Counted from the first letter of the stretch, positions 12,701-26,386 are shown. The stretch: 64,000 nucleotides of DNA from Hepsetus odoe (GCA_017165825.1 CM029383.1:6580013-6644012), one strand, 5' to 3'. Made by a program: numbers and translations. Notes: a model not told the origin generated them from the sequence alone.

Positions 12701-15700
12701 GGGGCGATTAAAAACAAAAGCAAAGGAAAAGCCTGATCAGATCACATTTTACGAACTTGAAGAATAAGTACAAAACACTTCATTATGTCATGTTGCTGCT
12801 AAGGTGACTCATTTATACAGCTTAACATATCTGAGAAAAAATACTGTGCAGCAGGCTTTTTAACAAATGTGTTCGGTTCAGAGAATAAACAGCAAACATT
12901 AAAAATGTGACTCTGCAGAGGATGTGGACTCATCCACAAATCAACAATGACATCGGACGGGGTGCCAAAACCTTTGTATAAGGCCGCACGTCAGGCAATA
13001 TCCCCGTATCTGTCCCTGTTCCATGGAAAACCGACTCCTCCTCTCAGAAGCCTGTAAAGCTGACAGCTCCACCTGCATCTCTCTTCTTTCTGCCCGCACG
13101 CTCTACTTCCAGAAAGGGCAATTTCATATCCAGAGAAGCAGGAGGCGAGGGTCAAAGTTCAACGGAGACCAGCACAAGAAAAAAAGAAGAAGAAGAAGGA
13201 AGGGAAAAAAGGTTATCTCATGGGACAGGATAAACCACTGCAAACCAGACAGGGGAGAATATCATATCAGACAGACGTCCCCGTAATGTGAAACAGTCGT
13301 AATGCGGTCCCATCAGTGGGACAGACCAAGTGCGCGCTGTGTCTGCAGGGGTGGCTCAGGCAGGAAAAATGCAAACGATAGCCGCTGCTTCACTTAACTG
13401 CGATTATTTTTGTGCGTTAAACAACAATCACGATCCCGAATAAAAGTTACCGATCGCCTTGTTGCTAAATTCATAACCTGTAGACACGCCTCGGTGCCTG
13501 TCTAGACTGTTTCTGCCGCCGCAGTCCTGCAGGAAAATGCATATCTTTGACCTTCCTGCACATCTGAGCGGTATCGTTTGCAGTAAAAATGAAATGTCAA
13601 ACATTATTTTAACATGCCTTGTTAATCTTCTGCGGAAAAAGGCTGCACGACTGGCCATAAGCTCTTGGGGAACATTATGGCAGCTTCTTATTCCAGAAAG
13701 CCCATGAGGGAGAAGCCGTTATTTTTGTCTCAGAGCCAAATAGATGTGCAACGGGGCTTCATCACCACTAATTTAATGTTGCCTCAAGCAAGGTAAGGAC
13801 AAAGTACGTTTTTTTTTTTTTTGTTTTTTTTTGCGCAGCGCTGGTTATTCCAGCTGTGAGCTCGGTCAAACAATGCATCTGGAAGTCCCGACCCATCGTG
13901 CACAAACTGCTTCAGTTCGCAGTAAGTTTACACAAAAAAGAAAGCGAGAAAAAAAGAGTAGACGAGTTTTTAAAAATGCCAGAAAGCAATCTCTGTTAAA
14001 CGACTTTTGCAAAGGTTACTTTTAGACTTTTAAATAATAAATATTACTACACCGCTGGGGCGACCAGACTGCTTGGCTTCTTTGTTAAAAAGAAAAAACT
14101 GTCAAACAGGTTGTAAAGTTGAAATCGCAACTTTTTTAATAAATGATGAATAGTTAAAGGGCCTCATCTTTTTCTCAAATATCTGTTGCAAGTTTCAAGA
14201 GATCCCGTTTCATTCATATCATACATGGAAGCTGAGCTGCACAGTTTTTGTGCCTTACAGAACAACACATCTATATATCTGCCTGCTCAGCCTACAGCAG
14301 TCCCTTCACGCTGACGTTATGCAGAGCACTTCATTTTTGAACGGCAATTAATCAGACACACTCATTTACATATATCAGTCTTAAAGGCATGATTAAAAAC
14401 AGCTTAAAGGGGGAAAAGAGATTTTAAAATGCATTAAAATGAATTATGGCTGCTTTTAGAAGAAAAAAAACAACATAGATATTATAAATGGACCTGGGAA
14501 AATGAAATACAAAGCGAATGTAGGATGTGGGCCCTTTAACTATAATGTAAGGTTGCGCAATAATTATCCCATTTTTCACAAAGAGAGTCAGTTCTGGATT
14601 AGTGTGATTAGTGTGAAGAATCTTTAATAACGTCAAAATGCAAATACAGTGTACCCCTGATTCAAACCAAAATACTTTGATTCATAAAAATGTCGCTCAT
14701 CCCCTATAAATTAATTTTACATCAAGTCGTTTTGCACAATTTCTATTGCTCCATTTATCAAGTAGTTCGCAGTGTCTGTTAAAGATCACATAAAGAACAG
14801 GTCGTGTAAATAAATGAATAAACTAATCGCAAAATTATGATCTGACAGCAAGGACATCTGATTTAATAAACTGCAAAGTGTCCCAATTTTCCAGCTTAAA
14901 CCCCCATGGAGACAGCGGAAAAGGAGGTGGGGGGCAAGGGACTTTTGAAAGAGGCGTCAGCGGAAAAGGGCCATGCCTTTCTACCTTTTCCTTAAATGTT
15001 TGCAGAGGTTTTGCCAGGCAACGAGCCAAGAAAATGACTTTGTTTGACCCGACTGCCAATCAATTCGGCAGCGCAGGCCCAGACTAAACAGACACTTTTC
15101 CAGCCGGCCTCATTGGCTGCAGTTGCCTCCTGAGGGTGGGGCCAAGAACAGAAACTGGGCTGTTGACAAGGGAAAAAGGGAAGGAGAGAGCTGGTGCATG
15201 ACACCTACTGCAAGCGCGCGGCCAATCGCGACGCAGCCACTTATTCAACCAAATAACTCCACTAATCGCGTCTTTAAAGAGACAGTACAAGTCATCGGCT
15301 AATTGAGCGCTGGAACACACAGCAACTGCTGTTCCGGTTACGCCGCTGCCATTTACATACAAAGAAGTCTTAACCTGACTGTGTGTTGCTAGGCAGTTTT
15401 CTGCACTGTGGGAACAGGTTACCCAATCCAAAGCCAAATTATGATGGAGGGGGGAAAAAGGAAAGGGTTGGTCAAGTTCTGGTCCTCCTCTACTGTAACT
15501 TTAAGCCACACTGATGTGAAATCAGTCCTTTAAAAGGGAAGCCCAGGTCACAGCACGTGGTGCTAATTTAATTAATACCGATTCTGAGAAAGAAAAGAGA
15601 CGCTTTGAGGGGCTGGGCTAAGGTTTCTTTTAAACCACGTTCAATAGCACAAGCAATGACTTTGAGTCATTTTTGCGGGGTCAGGAATATAAAAGGGCAT

Positions 15701-16147
15701 TCAATTAAAACATGAGGCTTAATCAGTTTCTGAATAGCATGCATTGATTACCTGGCCAAACACTGCTAAGCATGAGCGACCAGCGGAGCCCGCTGCTTTA
15801 CCATCGCGGCGCCGATCAATGCCTTATGAATTCCAAACAGCCGACTTTGGAAAGCCTTAATGTATCCTCCACGTGACTTCATAAAACACTGTCTGTGGAT
15901 CGATAAAAATGGCATTAAATGCGGCCTGAGAGAGCATCGTCTTAATTGACCTGGACAATTAAAATGAATCCAAATGAGGCAGGGCTTTAATTACCGGTGT
16001 TTTATTTCAGAAAGGCCAAGAAAATGCGGTGGGAAATAAGGCAAGCAAAGCAAGGGCAAAGTGAATCTGGCTGAAGGAAGCACGGATGAAATCTCATTTT
16101 CAATTTTAAATAAGAATTTGAGATGCTCCAGTACCCACACACACACC
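9703..16147. other. intergenic desert
   Basis: No protein gene was recognised. A G-run lies at about 12,693-12,704 and a T-rich run at about 13,809-13,832. The segment 10,590-10,680 (GCTGGGCAATACGAGG, ATTACAGTGCGATATTC) resembles a dispersed teleost repeat but is too degraded to name. Around 15.7-16.0 kb the sequence is complex, homeobox-motif-rich and repeat-free, resembling conserved noncoding DNA. Confidence 0.5.
15715..16015. promoter_or_regulatory. candidate conserved noncoding element
   Basis: Repeat-free, complex sequence with many TAAT/ATTA homeodomain-type cores (CTTAATTGACCTGGACAATT, GGCTTTAATTACCGG) and a ligand-like ATCAATGCC/GATCGATAAAAATGG cluster. There is no long open frame. 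The call rests on texture alone, because no alignment could be run. Confidence 0.25.
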
Positions 16148-16850
16148 CTGATCAGCCACAAGATAAAGACCACTGACCACTGACGTGAGTATTGTACTGA
16201 TTATCTGGTTACAGTGGCTCCTGGCAACAGGTGAGATGTGTTAAACAGCAACTTAACAGTTCTTGAAGTTTATGTTTGGAAACATTTTTGTGTCTGACAA
16301 GAAGAAAACTGTGAAGGCATGCATTGGTCGATATCTTCCAAAAGTGTTCAAAGGAAAGACAACCGGTGAATCGGCCATGGACAGGTTAGCTGGTCTGGTC
16401 TGATTCCTCAGAAGATTTCCTGTAGCACAAGCTGCTGAAAAAGTTCAAAAAAGCTCTGGTAGGTGGGACCAGGATGCACAATGGACACAAGGTGAGCTGG
16501 CCGAGGCTGTGTCATGCTCTAGGGAATGATCTGCTGGGAAACCTCCCACTAAACATCACTGTAGACCAAGTTCACCCCTTCAACGTTATTGATAATGATT
16601 TGAGGACCAAAGGTGTTGACTTGGCCTCAGAAATCTGAATCAAGCATCTGTGGGATGTGCTGAGCAAACTAATCCATGGAGGTCCCACCTCGCAATTTAC
16701 AGGGCTAAAGCATCTGCTGCTAATGTCTTACTTCAAAAATCACAGAACACCTTCAGAGATCTTGTGGAGTCCATGCCTTGAGAGGTCAGGGCTAAAGAGA
16801 CCTACACAATATATGTTTACTTTTACAGCTGGTAGACATTTTTAACAAAT
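16148..16850 (+). pseudogene. Tc1-like transposase remnant
   Basis: Decayed, internally deleted Tc1/mariner-superfamily element on the plus strand. The left end (CTGATCAGCCACAAGATAAAG) matches the terminal repeat start of teleost Tc1 elements. It is followed by a transposase N-terminal stretch with the AAGGAAAGACAACCGGTGAA block near 16,352 and a C-terminal stretch carrying the IKHLWDVL motif (family form EHLWDVLD) near 16,640-16,663. The middle of the gene, including most of the DDE catalytic region, is missing between about 16,450 and 16,460, and in-frame stops are present. At about 0.7 kb against a usual 1.6 kb it cannot encode a working transposase. Confidence 0.85.
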
Positions 16851-18287
16851 AAAGAAATGCGTCACAGCAGACCACACCGGATCCTGTCATGGAACAACTG
16901 CGAGTTTTTAAAAAGTTTTTAGAACGTTCACATGGCCCTTCTATCCATGTGGTACTATACTATACAACTAAAATGATAAAAGAGAAGGGGAAAAAGCAAT
17001 GCTATTTTGCCTCGAAGATAAGTCCATGTGCAGAGCATCCTTCACTGAGGGCATTCATTCCTGTTCTCAGTGTGTTTCCTTTCTTAATCTCCACTACAAC
17101 CTCTCCTCGTCAATCCAATTGAAAGACAATAGAAACGGAAAGTGAAAAAACTCTAAATTAGTATTAAGCCTTTGGAAGAAATAATGTATAATATTTAAGC
17201 CTGTAATTAGGCTCTTGTGAAGCAATCGACTGTAATTACATAGAGGCATTCAATAAGCCAAACTCATGAACCTGCGCAGATATTAATATCTAAGCTTCTA
17301 AATAAACCTCAAAAGAAGCTTTCGGATATTACACCTTTTGACATGATAATAGTTTTAATCTTTAAACCCCGGATGCTTCAGGCTGAGTGAACTTTGTCTT
17401 TTAGGTAGCATTATTCAGAGAGGCTCATATAAATATACGTAGTTCATGGATTTCTCTTATTTTGATTTCCATTCCGTGTCACCCCGAAGTGATCTAGCTC
17501 TTAAAACTGGTGTAAACTCATTTCAAAAGCACATAACTCTGCCCACAATTAAAAGAATTAGGGAAGAAAACCAAGGCATTTTTCCCTGCCTGAATTCAGC
17601 AATTCAGCAAAACACGCAGAGGCTGCTGCAGAATTATACACAAAGGCGTAATTATAATTCTTCTCTGCGCTGTGCAGGAAACTGCAGAACCAAAACTGCT
17701 TTGCGTTTAGTCAACAAGAAAGATGTAAATAGTCTAGGTAACTATTTTGTGCATGAAAGTGTTTTATAAGCACATAAACGAGGTGAAACAGGCAGATCGC
17801 AGAGTAGAAAGAAAGAGGAAAGCTTGGATGTCTCACTAACGGTTTAGATCCAAAAACTGATTTAAAAAACAGTTAAACCCGTTCCCTTTAACCCCTTTCC
17901 TGAGGCCTAATAGCAAAAAACTTTATTAATCTAATTTAATAAAATATTTGCGTTTAAATTACATTTAAATATGAATTCAAATATATGAACATTTTCTGAA
18001 TATTATAACGAAAAGTTAAAAAACTCTAAGACCTGACGGAGCATTTTCTTTAGGTTACTGTGAAAAAGGGTGAATAAGAAAATAAACTTTTCGTTAGATT
18101 TAGAATTTAGATCATTAAGATTAGATTTAGATCAGATCATTTCTATGCTCACAATCCATAAAGTGACTGAAACCTTGTTTTTATATCAATTCTTCGTTTT
18201 GAAGACCAAATTCAACCTGAATTCTTGTAAACGGTCTACAGTAAACACTATAGAAACTTATAAAATAAAGAATTCTACACAAATCTC

Positions 18288-18382
18288 ATTTACAAAACTG
18301 GTTCTTCAGATTTCCATCCACGAAAAGGTTCTTCAGGAAACCAAAATGGTTCTTCTACGGCAGAACCCTTGCAGGGCCATTG
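18288..18382. repeat. GGTTCTT-type dispersed repeat fragment
   Basis: Repeated blocks GGTTCTTCAG, AAAGGTTCTTCAGGAAACC and ATGGTTCTTCTACGGCAG. The same vocabulary (AAAGAACCCTT / GGTTCTTT) recurs at 19.4-19.6 and 44.4-45.4 kb, suggesting one non-autonomous element family common in fish. Confidence 0.6.
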
Positions 18383-19439
18383 TTTAATGAGTGTAGGCGG
18401 ACAGATCCAGACAGATGAAGAGTGTCAAGGCAAATAAAGCCCTTATTGTAGTCTTGTAATTACAATGCAGGTCTTCAGGTCTACGGTTTTAAGAGACAAC
18501 GCCTGCGAGTCATTTACAGAAAAAAAAGACCAAAAACTGGCCTCTAGGTTCTTAAAATCCAGGCTGTGGGAGTGCTGATGCATGGCTTCAGCCCCCACAT
18601 GGGTCTTCCAGATCTGTTATTTCCCAACGATTGCCTTCTCTCATCAAAAATACCACATGACAAGAAAAAAAACGCGCCAACACTGGAAACGCAACGAAAG
18701 TTCAACCAAATGTTTACACAGTGCTGACAGTTAAGGCAGCCGATTGAAGAGAAATCATTGTCACGAGCTTTCTGTTTGCAAGTTGTGTTGAAGAGACCAC
18801 AGTCATAACATTTGTGTTTCATTATCTCTTGAGCCTCTATTAGAGGGTATTCCACATCTAAACTCTGCCCAGGATATCGTAGGTGTGCTGAAATGTGTTT
18901 CTGCTTCAACATGTGGTTCGCTTGCTGAAGCCCTGTGTAATACTCATGATGGCAAGCAAAGCAAACAGGAACTGACTGGGTTGAGATTATGGCTGCCTGG
19001 TGTTACCACTGGGCCCCCCTGCTGTGTTACATGTTTTCAGCTTCTTTTGTCTGCCGTTAACCCGTTAAATCCCACATAAGAGGCCATTGAGACAAGTGTC
19101 ACATACCCTGGGGGGCCATTTTGTTTGGAACAAAGATCTTAAAGGGGTTACACACCATTGCAACTGATCCTGCACGTTTGTTCCCCGGGGTTTGTATATT
19201 CCCTTATTCGTAATGCATGGTGCAAAACAAAACGTCGTTGAAGTTGGGAACGTCAAGTGACGGTCCTCTAGGACTCAAAGAAGAACAAACTTTCCACCTT
19301 CTGAACTTGGAACTGAACGTCCCGACATCGAACTTTCCCACAGCTTCCTCTCTTAAGAAAAAACTGCCACAACGGTTCCATAATAGGCAGACCATAAAAG
19401 AATCTTCTTGATTTCTCTTTTTGTTTTGTGTTGTTTGAT

Positions 19440-19640
19440 AAAGATTTGTGACTTTGAATGGTTCAAAGAACCTTCACATACTGAAATGTCTCTACCAATT
19501 GAGTAGTTCTCCTCTAACCTTTGGATTATGTGAAGGTTGTTTAAACTTAAAAATGTCTCTCCGCATTCATACATATCATTGGCACAAAATGGGTTCTCTA
19601 AAGAACCCTTAATTGAAAATTTGGTTCTTTAATGACCTCT
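19440..19640. repeat. AAGAACC-type dispersed repeat fragment
   Basis: Contains GGTTCAAAGAACCTTC, GGGTTCTCTAAAGAACCCTT and TTTGGTTCTTTAATGACC, short inverted modules like those at 18.3 and 44.4 kb. Confidence 0.5.
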
Positions 19641-20544
19641 CACAAAGAGCTCATAAAAGTCCTTTTTTTGAACATCAGTGATGTCTTTTTTATGGCCAAA
19701 GTCTAAAGCAGAATTGGGAATTTTTATGAGTTACATGATTTAATAAGTGTTGAAAGCAAATTTGGAACTGGTCTATCTTTCCATCAAATGTCTTAGTATT
19801 TTCATACTTTAGTATATTCGAATATCAAAAATGAAAAAGCAAATTTTTTTTTTCATGATGCCATAGAATAGCCCATTTTGGTGATTTCTAAGGTACGGCT
19901 GGTAAAAGAACCATTTTTTTTAATGGAGTAGAGAAGAACAGACACTCTGCTGGTCACAAGCAGCTGGTTGCAAATAAACAAATAACAAATAAACTGATAA
20001 TGAAGAGACACTGAACCCCATTACCACCTCATCAACGCTCATGAAAGCAACACTGAAACAATTGTATTCCAGCAGCAAAATGAAGGAAACCTGCAGTCTT
20101 ATGAGGACGAGGTGCAGGAAAGTGTCTCGTTTTTCATTAAAAAAAGCTTCATCTGGGGCTTTTTTTAGTTTTCACTCGACACTTCACAGCCTCGACAGTA
20201 ACTCTAGATGAGGTTCCCTTTTACCACCTGGTCAGAACTGACCGACCAACAGGGGGGATATAATCAAGGCTTTTGTTGAGCCAAAACCAGTCATACACCA
20301 AAAAAAAGGGTATGACAGGGGCCTCCTCGCATGACTTTGTGACCAAATCCACACACTGATTTTTCAAAGTTTAAAGAACCTTCCAGTAAACGGAAATGAA
20401 AAGCCTTCCTTTCCATTCCAGTGTTTTTTCACACTCACAAATCTCCAAAAAAACCCTTGAAAAAAATGTTCTCCTTTGCCATTATATGGAAGAACTCTGT
20501 GCCCTATGGAAGATAAACAAAGCACTAGTGTAATTACTGCAGCG

Positions 20545-20820
20545 GTGCCCTCGATGATGAATGATCATGGGCTTTGAGAACGATGGCAAATTACCGTGTT
20601 AAAAATAGCCTGCGATGCGAACAGGTCAGCAAAGCCACGACATGAAAAGTCTTTGTGTATATTTATATAGGAATGGGCAAGCCGAGGGCTAATGAGGCCC
20701 AGTAACCCAATTAGTGCCTTGTCCTGATCCGGCTCCAAACGAGAGCTTGATCTCCAGCGACTGAAAGTGATCCCGATGGCAGTGCCGTGCTTGACCCGCA
20801 AACCAAACGGCGAGCAGTTC
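20545..20820. promoter_or_regulatory. candidate conserved noncoding element
   Basis: Complex, repeat-free, moderately GC-rich block with GATGAATGATCATGGGC, GGCTAATGAGGCCCAG and CCCAATTAGTGCC. It has the texture of developmental enhancers. No alignment was possible. Confidence 0.25.
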
Positions 20821-23279
20821 GCAGGCCTTCGGCCGACCGACCTGTTCCCAGAGTGTGACCGGCAAGCAGCCTGACTTAGAAATTCAGAAAAAGTCTGCGT
20901 TCAATAAAGAAAAGCTATATCCGGTCTTTCCAAGGAAATGATGTGTGCTTTGTGAAACAAAGGCCAAAGGCACGATTTTTTGCAAGAACCCAGTGGTTTG
21001 AAGCAGCTCATGGCTGAAATCCAAGCCCGACTCATTGGAGGCTTCTTAAACACACCCAGCAAGTCAAGCACTTTATCATTAAACAGCATTGTACGGGGCA
21101 ACCTAACGTTTGCTTTTGATCTTGTGGCCCCGTTGGAGTGCTCTTGACTCCGACCAGTGGCACTTTTAAACCGCTATCAGACAGACGCCTTCGCCGTGGC
21201 GCTCGCTTTTCAGCTAGTTTCATGAAACATGAGGGAATTGGACAGAGCACACAAAGACAAGTTTCCTTTCATGGTTCCGCTAACAAAGTCCTCTCTGTCC
21301 TCACCTTAAATCCCTTTTGGCACAAATTCCTGATCCCGTGCCAGGATCTTCCCCGCACAAAACATAAAAAAAAAAAAAAGAATGGCAGAGGAGCGTCTAA
21401 GGACTGCACTCAGTGCACCTCACTCCAGCCCACAGAGAGCAAAAGCGAGGCGAGGCTTCTGTTTCTGCCATCTCTTCAGTGAAGGACACCAGAGTCAGAC
21501 AACACACGGCTCATTCAGCGGGCGCCTTTTTCAGCCCCATTATCCATGATCACAACAAACACCTAATGACACCGCCGCCGGGGACATTCAAGGAGGTGCG
21601 GTTATCAGTTATGCTTAGCGGGATTTGCTCCTGATCTTTTTAAATATTTACGACGTTTCGACGATTAAATATTAATCTGCGTTTTCGACGAGCAAATCTT
21701 TTCTGTTTTGAGTGCAATCGTTTGAAAATATGCAGATGATCGGTCTGAAAACATCAGGATGAAAAACGTGGTTCATTATGAGGAGTAATTTGGTTCGTTT
21801 CATTATACTGAGGATTTGGAACTCTTCATGATTCATTTTACTCTTCTGTTCACTTTTGGGGGGGGGATAAAAAAAATATCTCAAAAGAGTGTACTTGACT
21901 CTGTTCAAATCTGCAAAGGGAAACAGAATCCATTTCATGCTGCATGTAATCAAAGGCCGCTCTCAAGTGCTTTTAATGTATCTTCAATAATTAAAGATGT
22001 GTGTTTGCAGCACTTGGACTGGATTCAGTCCTGAAAAGGGAGTTCTGGGACCTGCTTTTCTTTTAACGGTCACATCATACAACACGATGAAGATCTGGAT
22101 ATTTTATATTAGATTACAGAGTTTCACGTAAATGGTGCTTAAATGCAGGACGGCGGGCGACATAAGTGATGACTTTATGCAGAATGTAGAGACATTTTAG
22201 ATTTAAATGACTTCTTTACCAAAACATTTCTGTTTTTTTTAATAAACAAGAATGTTCACCACTGTGTATGGTAAGGTAGTTAAATTACTGCACTGTCTTT
22301 TATATACTGGAGCAAAACAAAGACATGAGCAAAAAGAAGGCCATGTCAAAGGAAGTCTTTAGACTAACAGAAAAACGAACGAAAAGGATCTTTGTGGGAC
22401 AGAAAAAAAAAAAGTCTTCCTTTTTTGAGTTCCAGGATCAGCAATCCACATTTCTGGCCATGAGTAAACGTCCTGCTTTTGCTTTTTTTGCAGCTCTTGG
22501 GCTCTTTGTGCTCTACGCAGCGGTTCATCTGGGCTCTGTATTAATCCCACCGCGGCTCTGCAAGCAGGTGAACTCAGCCCGAGACTTTCCCACGATCCGG
22601 GAGCAAATCCGCTGCCCTGAGCCTTTCCTCGAAGACAGCCATCTGTCCGCTCTGTTTTCACTCTGGGAGGGCAAGCGTCAGCTGCACGACCAAATTCAAC
22701 GTTCCAGCACTACCCCCACAGCCAAACGTCACTCCCCACCAGTTAAAATAAATTTAAAAACTCTTCCACACACTCTGTCCACAAGCCATGATAAATAGAC
22801 CCGCGCTGGTCCTTCATTTTTACTGAAGCGTGATGTAAACAAATGCTCGTACAGGATGGTGCTGAAGTTCTCTTCGGGGCCACCAAAGCTTCAACACCAG
22901 CAGCGAATTCCCTGAGAACTAAAGTGAGGTACGAATGGCAGATTTCCAGTTCAAGAGTAAATGAAAAAAGCAACATCAAAACTAAAACGAACTAATGACC
23001 TTTTCAGTGCAAAACGTTGACCTCTGCCCCTTCTCAACCTAATTCTGCACGGCAAACAACTCATTCCACCCAAACACACTCACACACACCCACGCACTCA
23101 CACACACACACACTCATGCACCCTCCAAAAGCTTCAAAAGCACCCTGACACAGACACACACAAAAATCTTCCTCTAAAATAAGAATTTGGTTTCGGTGAG
23201 ATCATGTGACTCGCTCCCTCTTTTCCTCCCCCCCTCCTTTTTTTTCCCGAAACTGCCATGTGCTATCATTTTTATTTCG

Positions 23280-23720
23280 CTCTCAAAGAGGATGGCGGTG
23301 CTGATGTGGAGACCCCCGTCCCAGACCGAGGCGCGTCCGCTTAAAATGCATGACATTGCCTTGGTAGGAGCATGAGAACAGAGCCTCTTCAATAGCAAGG
23401 TCTCCATGCCTGGCCCGTAACCATGGAAGCAGATGCCTCCTCTCCCCTGCCCTCCTTACCTCCCGGCGGCCACGGGCTGCTCCCCATTCAAAAGAGGGTC
23501 CGCCTCGGTTTCTCTTCATCCTGACCGAACTTGCCTGCTCTTCAAAGGGAGCCATTCAGCAGGTCATTGGTCTAGACTTGTTTGCACGGTCCACGGAGCA
23601 GCCTTGATGTAACCCTTGCTCTCTGCCTGCCACGCCAGCAGCCGCGACACTGCCGACTGCGGGGGGACGTCGGAGAGGTGGATTTGAAAAGGAGCCCCGT
23701 CCGATTTTGCCATTGTGCCT
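23280..23720. promoter_or_regulatory. CpG-rich element with minus-strand splice donor
   Basis: GC-rich island in the desert (GAGGCGCGTCCGC, CCGGCGGCCACGGG, GGGGGGACGTCGGAG). On the minus strand there is a strong donor, GGGAG|GTAAGG, with the exon side ending at 23,460. It could be a first or internal exon of a noncoding host transcript for the downstream microRNAs. Inferred from composition and a splice motif only. Confidence 0.3.
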
Positions 23721-23798
23721 TTTCATTCATCGATCGAATGAATATCGAACCTTCTGTCGGTGCATGTGTGAAACAGATAGCTTAGCAAGCATTTTTTT

Positions 23799-23800
23799 TC

Positions 23801-23838
<38 letters not shown>

Positions 23839-23840
23839 CC
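23799..23840. repeat. (CT)n microsatellite
   Basis: CT dinucleotide tract of about 20 units with one CCC interruption. Confidence 0.9.
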
Positions 23841-26165
23841 TTCTTCTCCGGTGCGGGGGGCCAAATGGCCTCCTTTTCTTATTGCCATTTATTTCATTTG
23901 GTTATTATCTCACATTTTGTCTTTGCTCACCACATCTGTCACACTTTTTTGTTCGCTCATCATTTTTCTGGATTCGGAATTCATCTTTTAGGAATCTTCA
24001 CCTAAATAATGTTTTTTCCACCAAAAAATCTACAGCTGAATTACGTTTGTGTCAAATAAATCGAATTCAGCAACTGAATGTAAAATAAAATGATGGTGAT
24101 ATTAGACTTGGGGATTTGCAATATTTCTGATGTTTCAGGTATTTAATTTCATTTGATTTCATCATTTAGAAAATTAGGCATTTATTATCTCATCAATTTA
24201 TTTTCTAATTGATCTATTTGTAATACATTTCAAGTTCAAAAGGAGTACAAGCACAGTGATGAGTATAAAGAAAATGAACTAACTTTATTATAATTCGTTA
24301 GAATTTGCTTTTTATCATAATTATATTTTTAATAGCTTATTTAAACCGTTTTTTAAACATGCAAAATGACAATATTTTCCTGGGACTCATCCTTCAAGAT
24401 TAAACATGAAGAAGAAACACACGGACTCAGATGACTTTATAAACTGAACAGTGGTTTGAGGTTAAAACTATTTAAAAATCTTACAATTTTGAATTGTTTC
24501 AATATATTTATTGAAGTGTATTTGATCAAAATGATTCCTTTCTATCATTTTATGCTCTGGAGGAATTTTCATTTCATTTTTTCGCAAAATGATCATTTTT
24601 CCCTTTAAAATATTGAAGACTTTCTTGATCTGTCTGCGATTAAAAATGTTTTAAAATCTTTTTGTTATTCCTGGAGTCTGTTTTTAACGTCCCGTCTTCA
24701 GCGGACAAACAGCACCTTTCACTCATATTTCACCAAAACAGGAAAGACATGAGCTTAAGCACATTCTAGACCAGTGACCAGCCATCTTTTGTTGCTTTTA
24801 TCCAAAACATTTAAAGCCATTTAAAGGGTGTTTGGATGGAGGGGTCCCCGCACTCCATCTGACACGTTGCCATGGAGGTCTGGAAAGGGGGAGTGAAGAG
24901 AGGGGGAGAAAAAAAACCTGGCTTAAAGTGAGCAAATTCAAAGGCAAAAGGAAGGAAAGGGAGCAGTGAAGTGAGAAGACAATGTCATTGTTCTCAGGAT
25001 GCAGAAAATGAGCAGAGCAATGGCCTTTAAGAAGCACGACTCCGAATACGCTCCGTATGAAGAAGAAAAGCTGTCCTTAAAAAAAAGGGGGGAAAAAAAA
25101 GGGACACGGCAGATTTCAGAGCTCATCGCCCACAAACCCAGAGACTGAGCCAAAGAATAATTCTTCATCTTTTAAAAATCTGCATTTGCTTTGTAATCGC
25201 AATTAACAAATCTGAACAACTCCTCTTTATTATTTCAAATGAACGGTTTATAAAATGTAACAAAATGAATGAATGAAGAGGATGGTATAAAAATCCAGGA
25301 GGCAGAATCATGCGTTTCATGAGTTTCTTAATCATAAATCTATATAATTACAACTAAAGTTAATTTTATAAATTAAAAAGAGATATAAATATATGAAAAA
25401 GATATATATGAATATAAACTGAAAAGTTAATCCGATTGATTGAATTTTTATCTGTTCTATTTAATGTATTTGTGCTACACATTTAATACAATTTTTTTAA
25501 TTTTCCTGAACCAATTCTGCTTCTGTTGATCTTTATTTTTGCTAAAAAAAAATCTTAAAAAAAGCTTTTAATTTCACATTTTGGTGTTTTTGATATTAAT
25601 CCAGAACACACTGGTGTGTCCTCCTCCATACTCTCATGAGGAAATGATCAAAATCTTTCAAATGCATAAATGCATGGGTGTGAAAAAGAAATGGCTACAC
25701 AGAAAAATAACTAATATTAAAAGAGTTAAAACAAAGATTGGTCTTTCCTTTTTATGAAAACAGATATTTGAATTTTAATAAGTGTATTCTCCAGGATAAA
25801 AAAACACACAAGAAAAGCACAACACCAGAACGGACCCTTCTTGGGCTGAATTGTAAAGAATAATTAAAGAACCAACAAACAAGCCGCCAAAACACGACAA
25901 AAAAACAAATAAAGCTCTGAGCTCAGAGCCTCAACGCTTCCTTCATCACAGCCACAGCAGAGAGCTGGCGGTCCATGAACGGCGCCGGAGGCTCGGTACC
26001 TCGCTCTCTCACATTTCCACAGATCCATCAGACCAGAAACTCAAAGGAGCAGAAATAAATCCAGGAAAAAAAGTATTTGTCCAAAACTCAACAAAGACAA
26101 GAAGACAATTTATATCAGAATAAAAAATGATTTCAAACTAAAGCTGGCTTTTAGAAACAAATAAA
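23841..26165. other. AT-rich intergenic stretch
   Basis: Very AT-rich, no gene, no dispersed repeat recognised. Confidence 0.5.
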
Positions 26166-26211
<46 letters not shown>

Positions 26212-26212
26212 C
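26166..26212. repeat. (ATCT)n microsatellite
   Basis: About 11 perfect ATCT units. Confidence 0.95.
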
Positions 26213-26386
26213 ACATATAAAGAGAGGGGAAAGAAACGTAAATATAGTGTAATATATACAATAAATAATAACAATAACAAATAAAATAAAACAAGGTCAC
26301 TGGTCCCTAATTAAAATACGATAAAACATTAACATTAAAATATAAAAATTATCAAATTAAAATAACCTTAAATTTATAATAATAAA

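Larger units (their letters stand above)
16851..23279. other. intergenic desert with repeat fragments
   Basis: No gene recognised. Fragments of a GGTTCTT/AAGAACC-rich dispersed repeat occur at about 18,288-18,382, 19,440-19,640 and 20,360-20,480. The 157-codon open frame at 22,325-22,798 (+) has one hydrophobic stretch but no family resemblance, and most of it is open on the opposite strand too. A (CA)-rich tract lies at about 23,070-23,115. Confidence 0.5.

Noticed and set aside
16657..16845. 62-codon frame (+) starting inside the IKHLWDVL region
   Set aside because: Only a fragment of the broken Tc1-like transposase.
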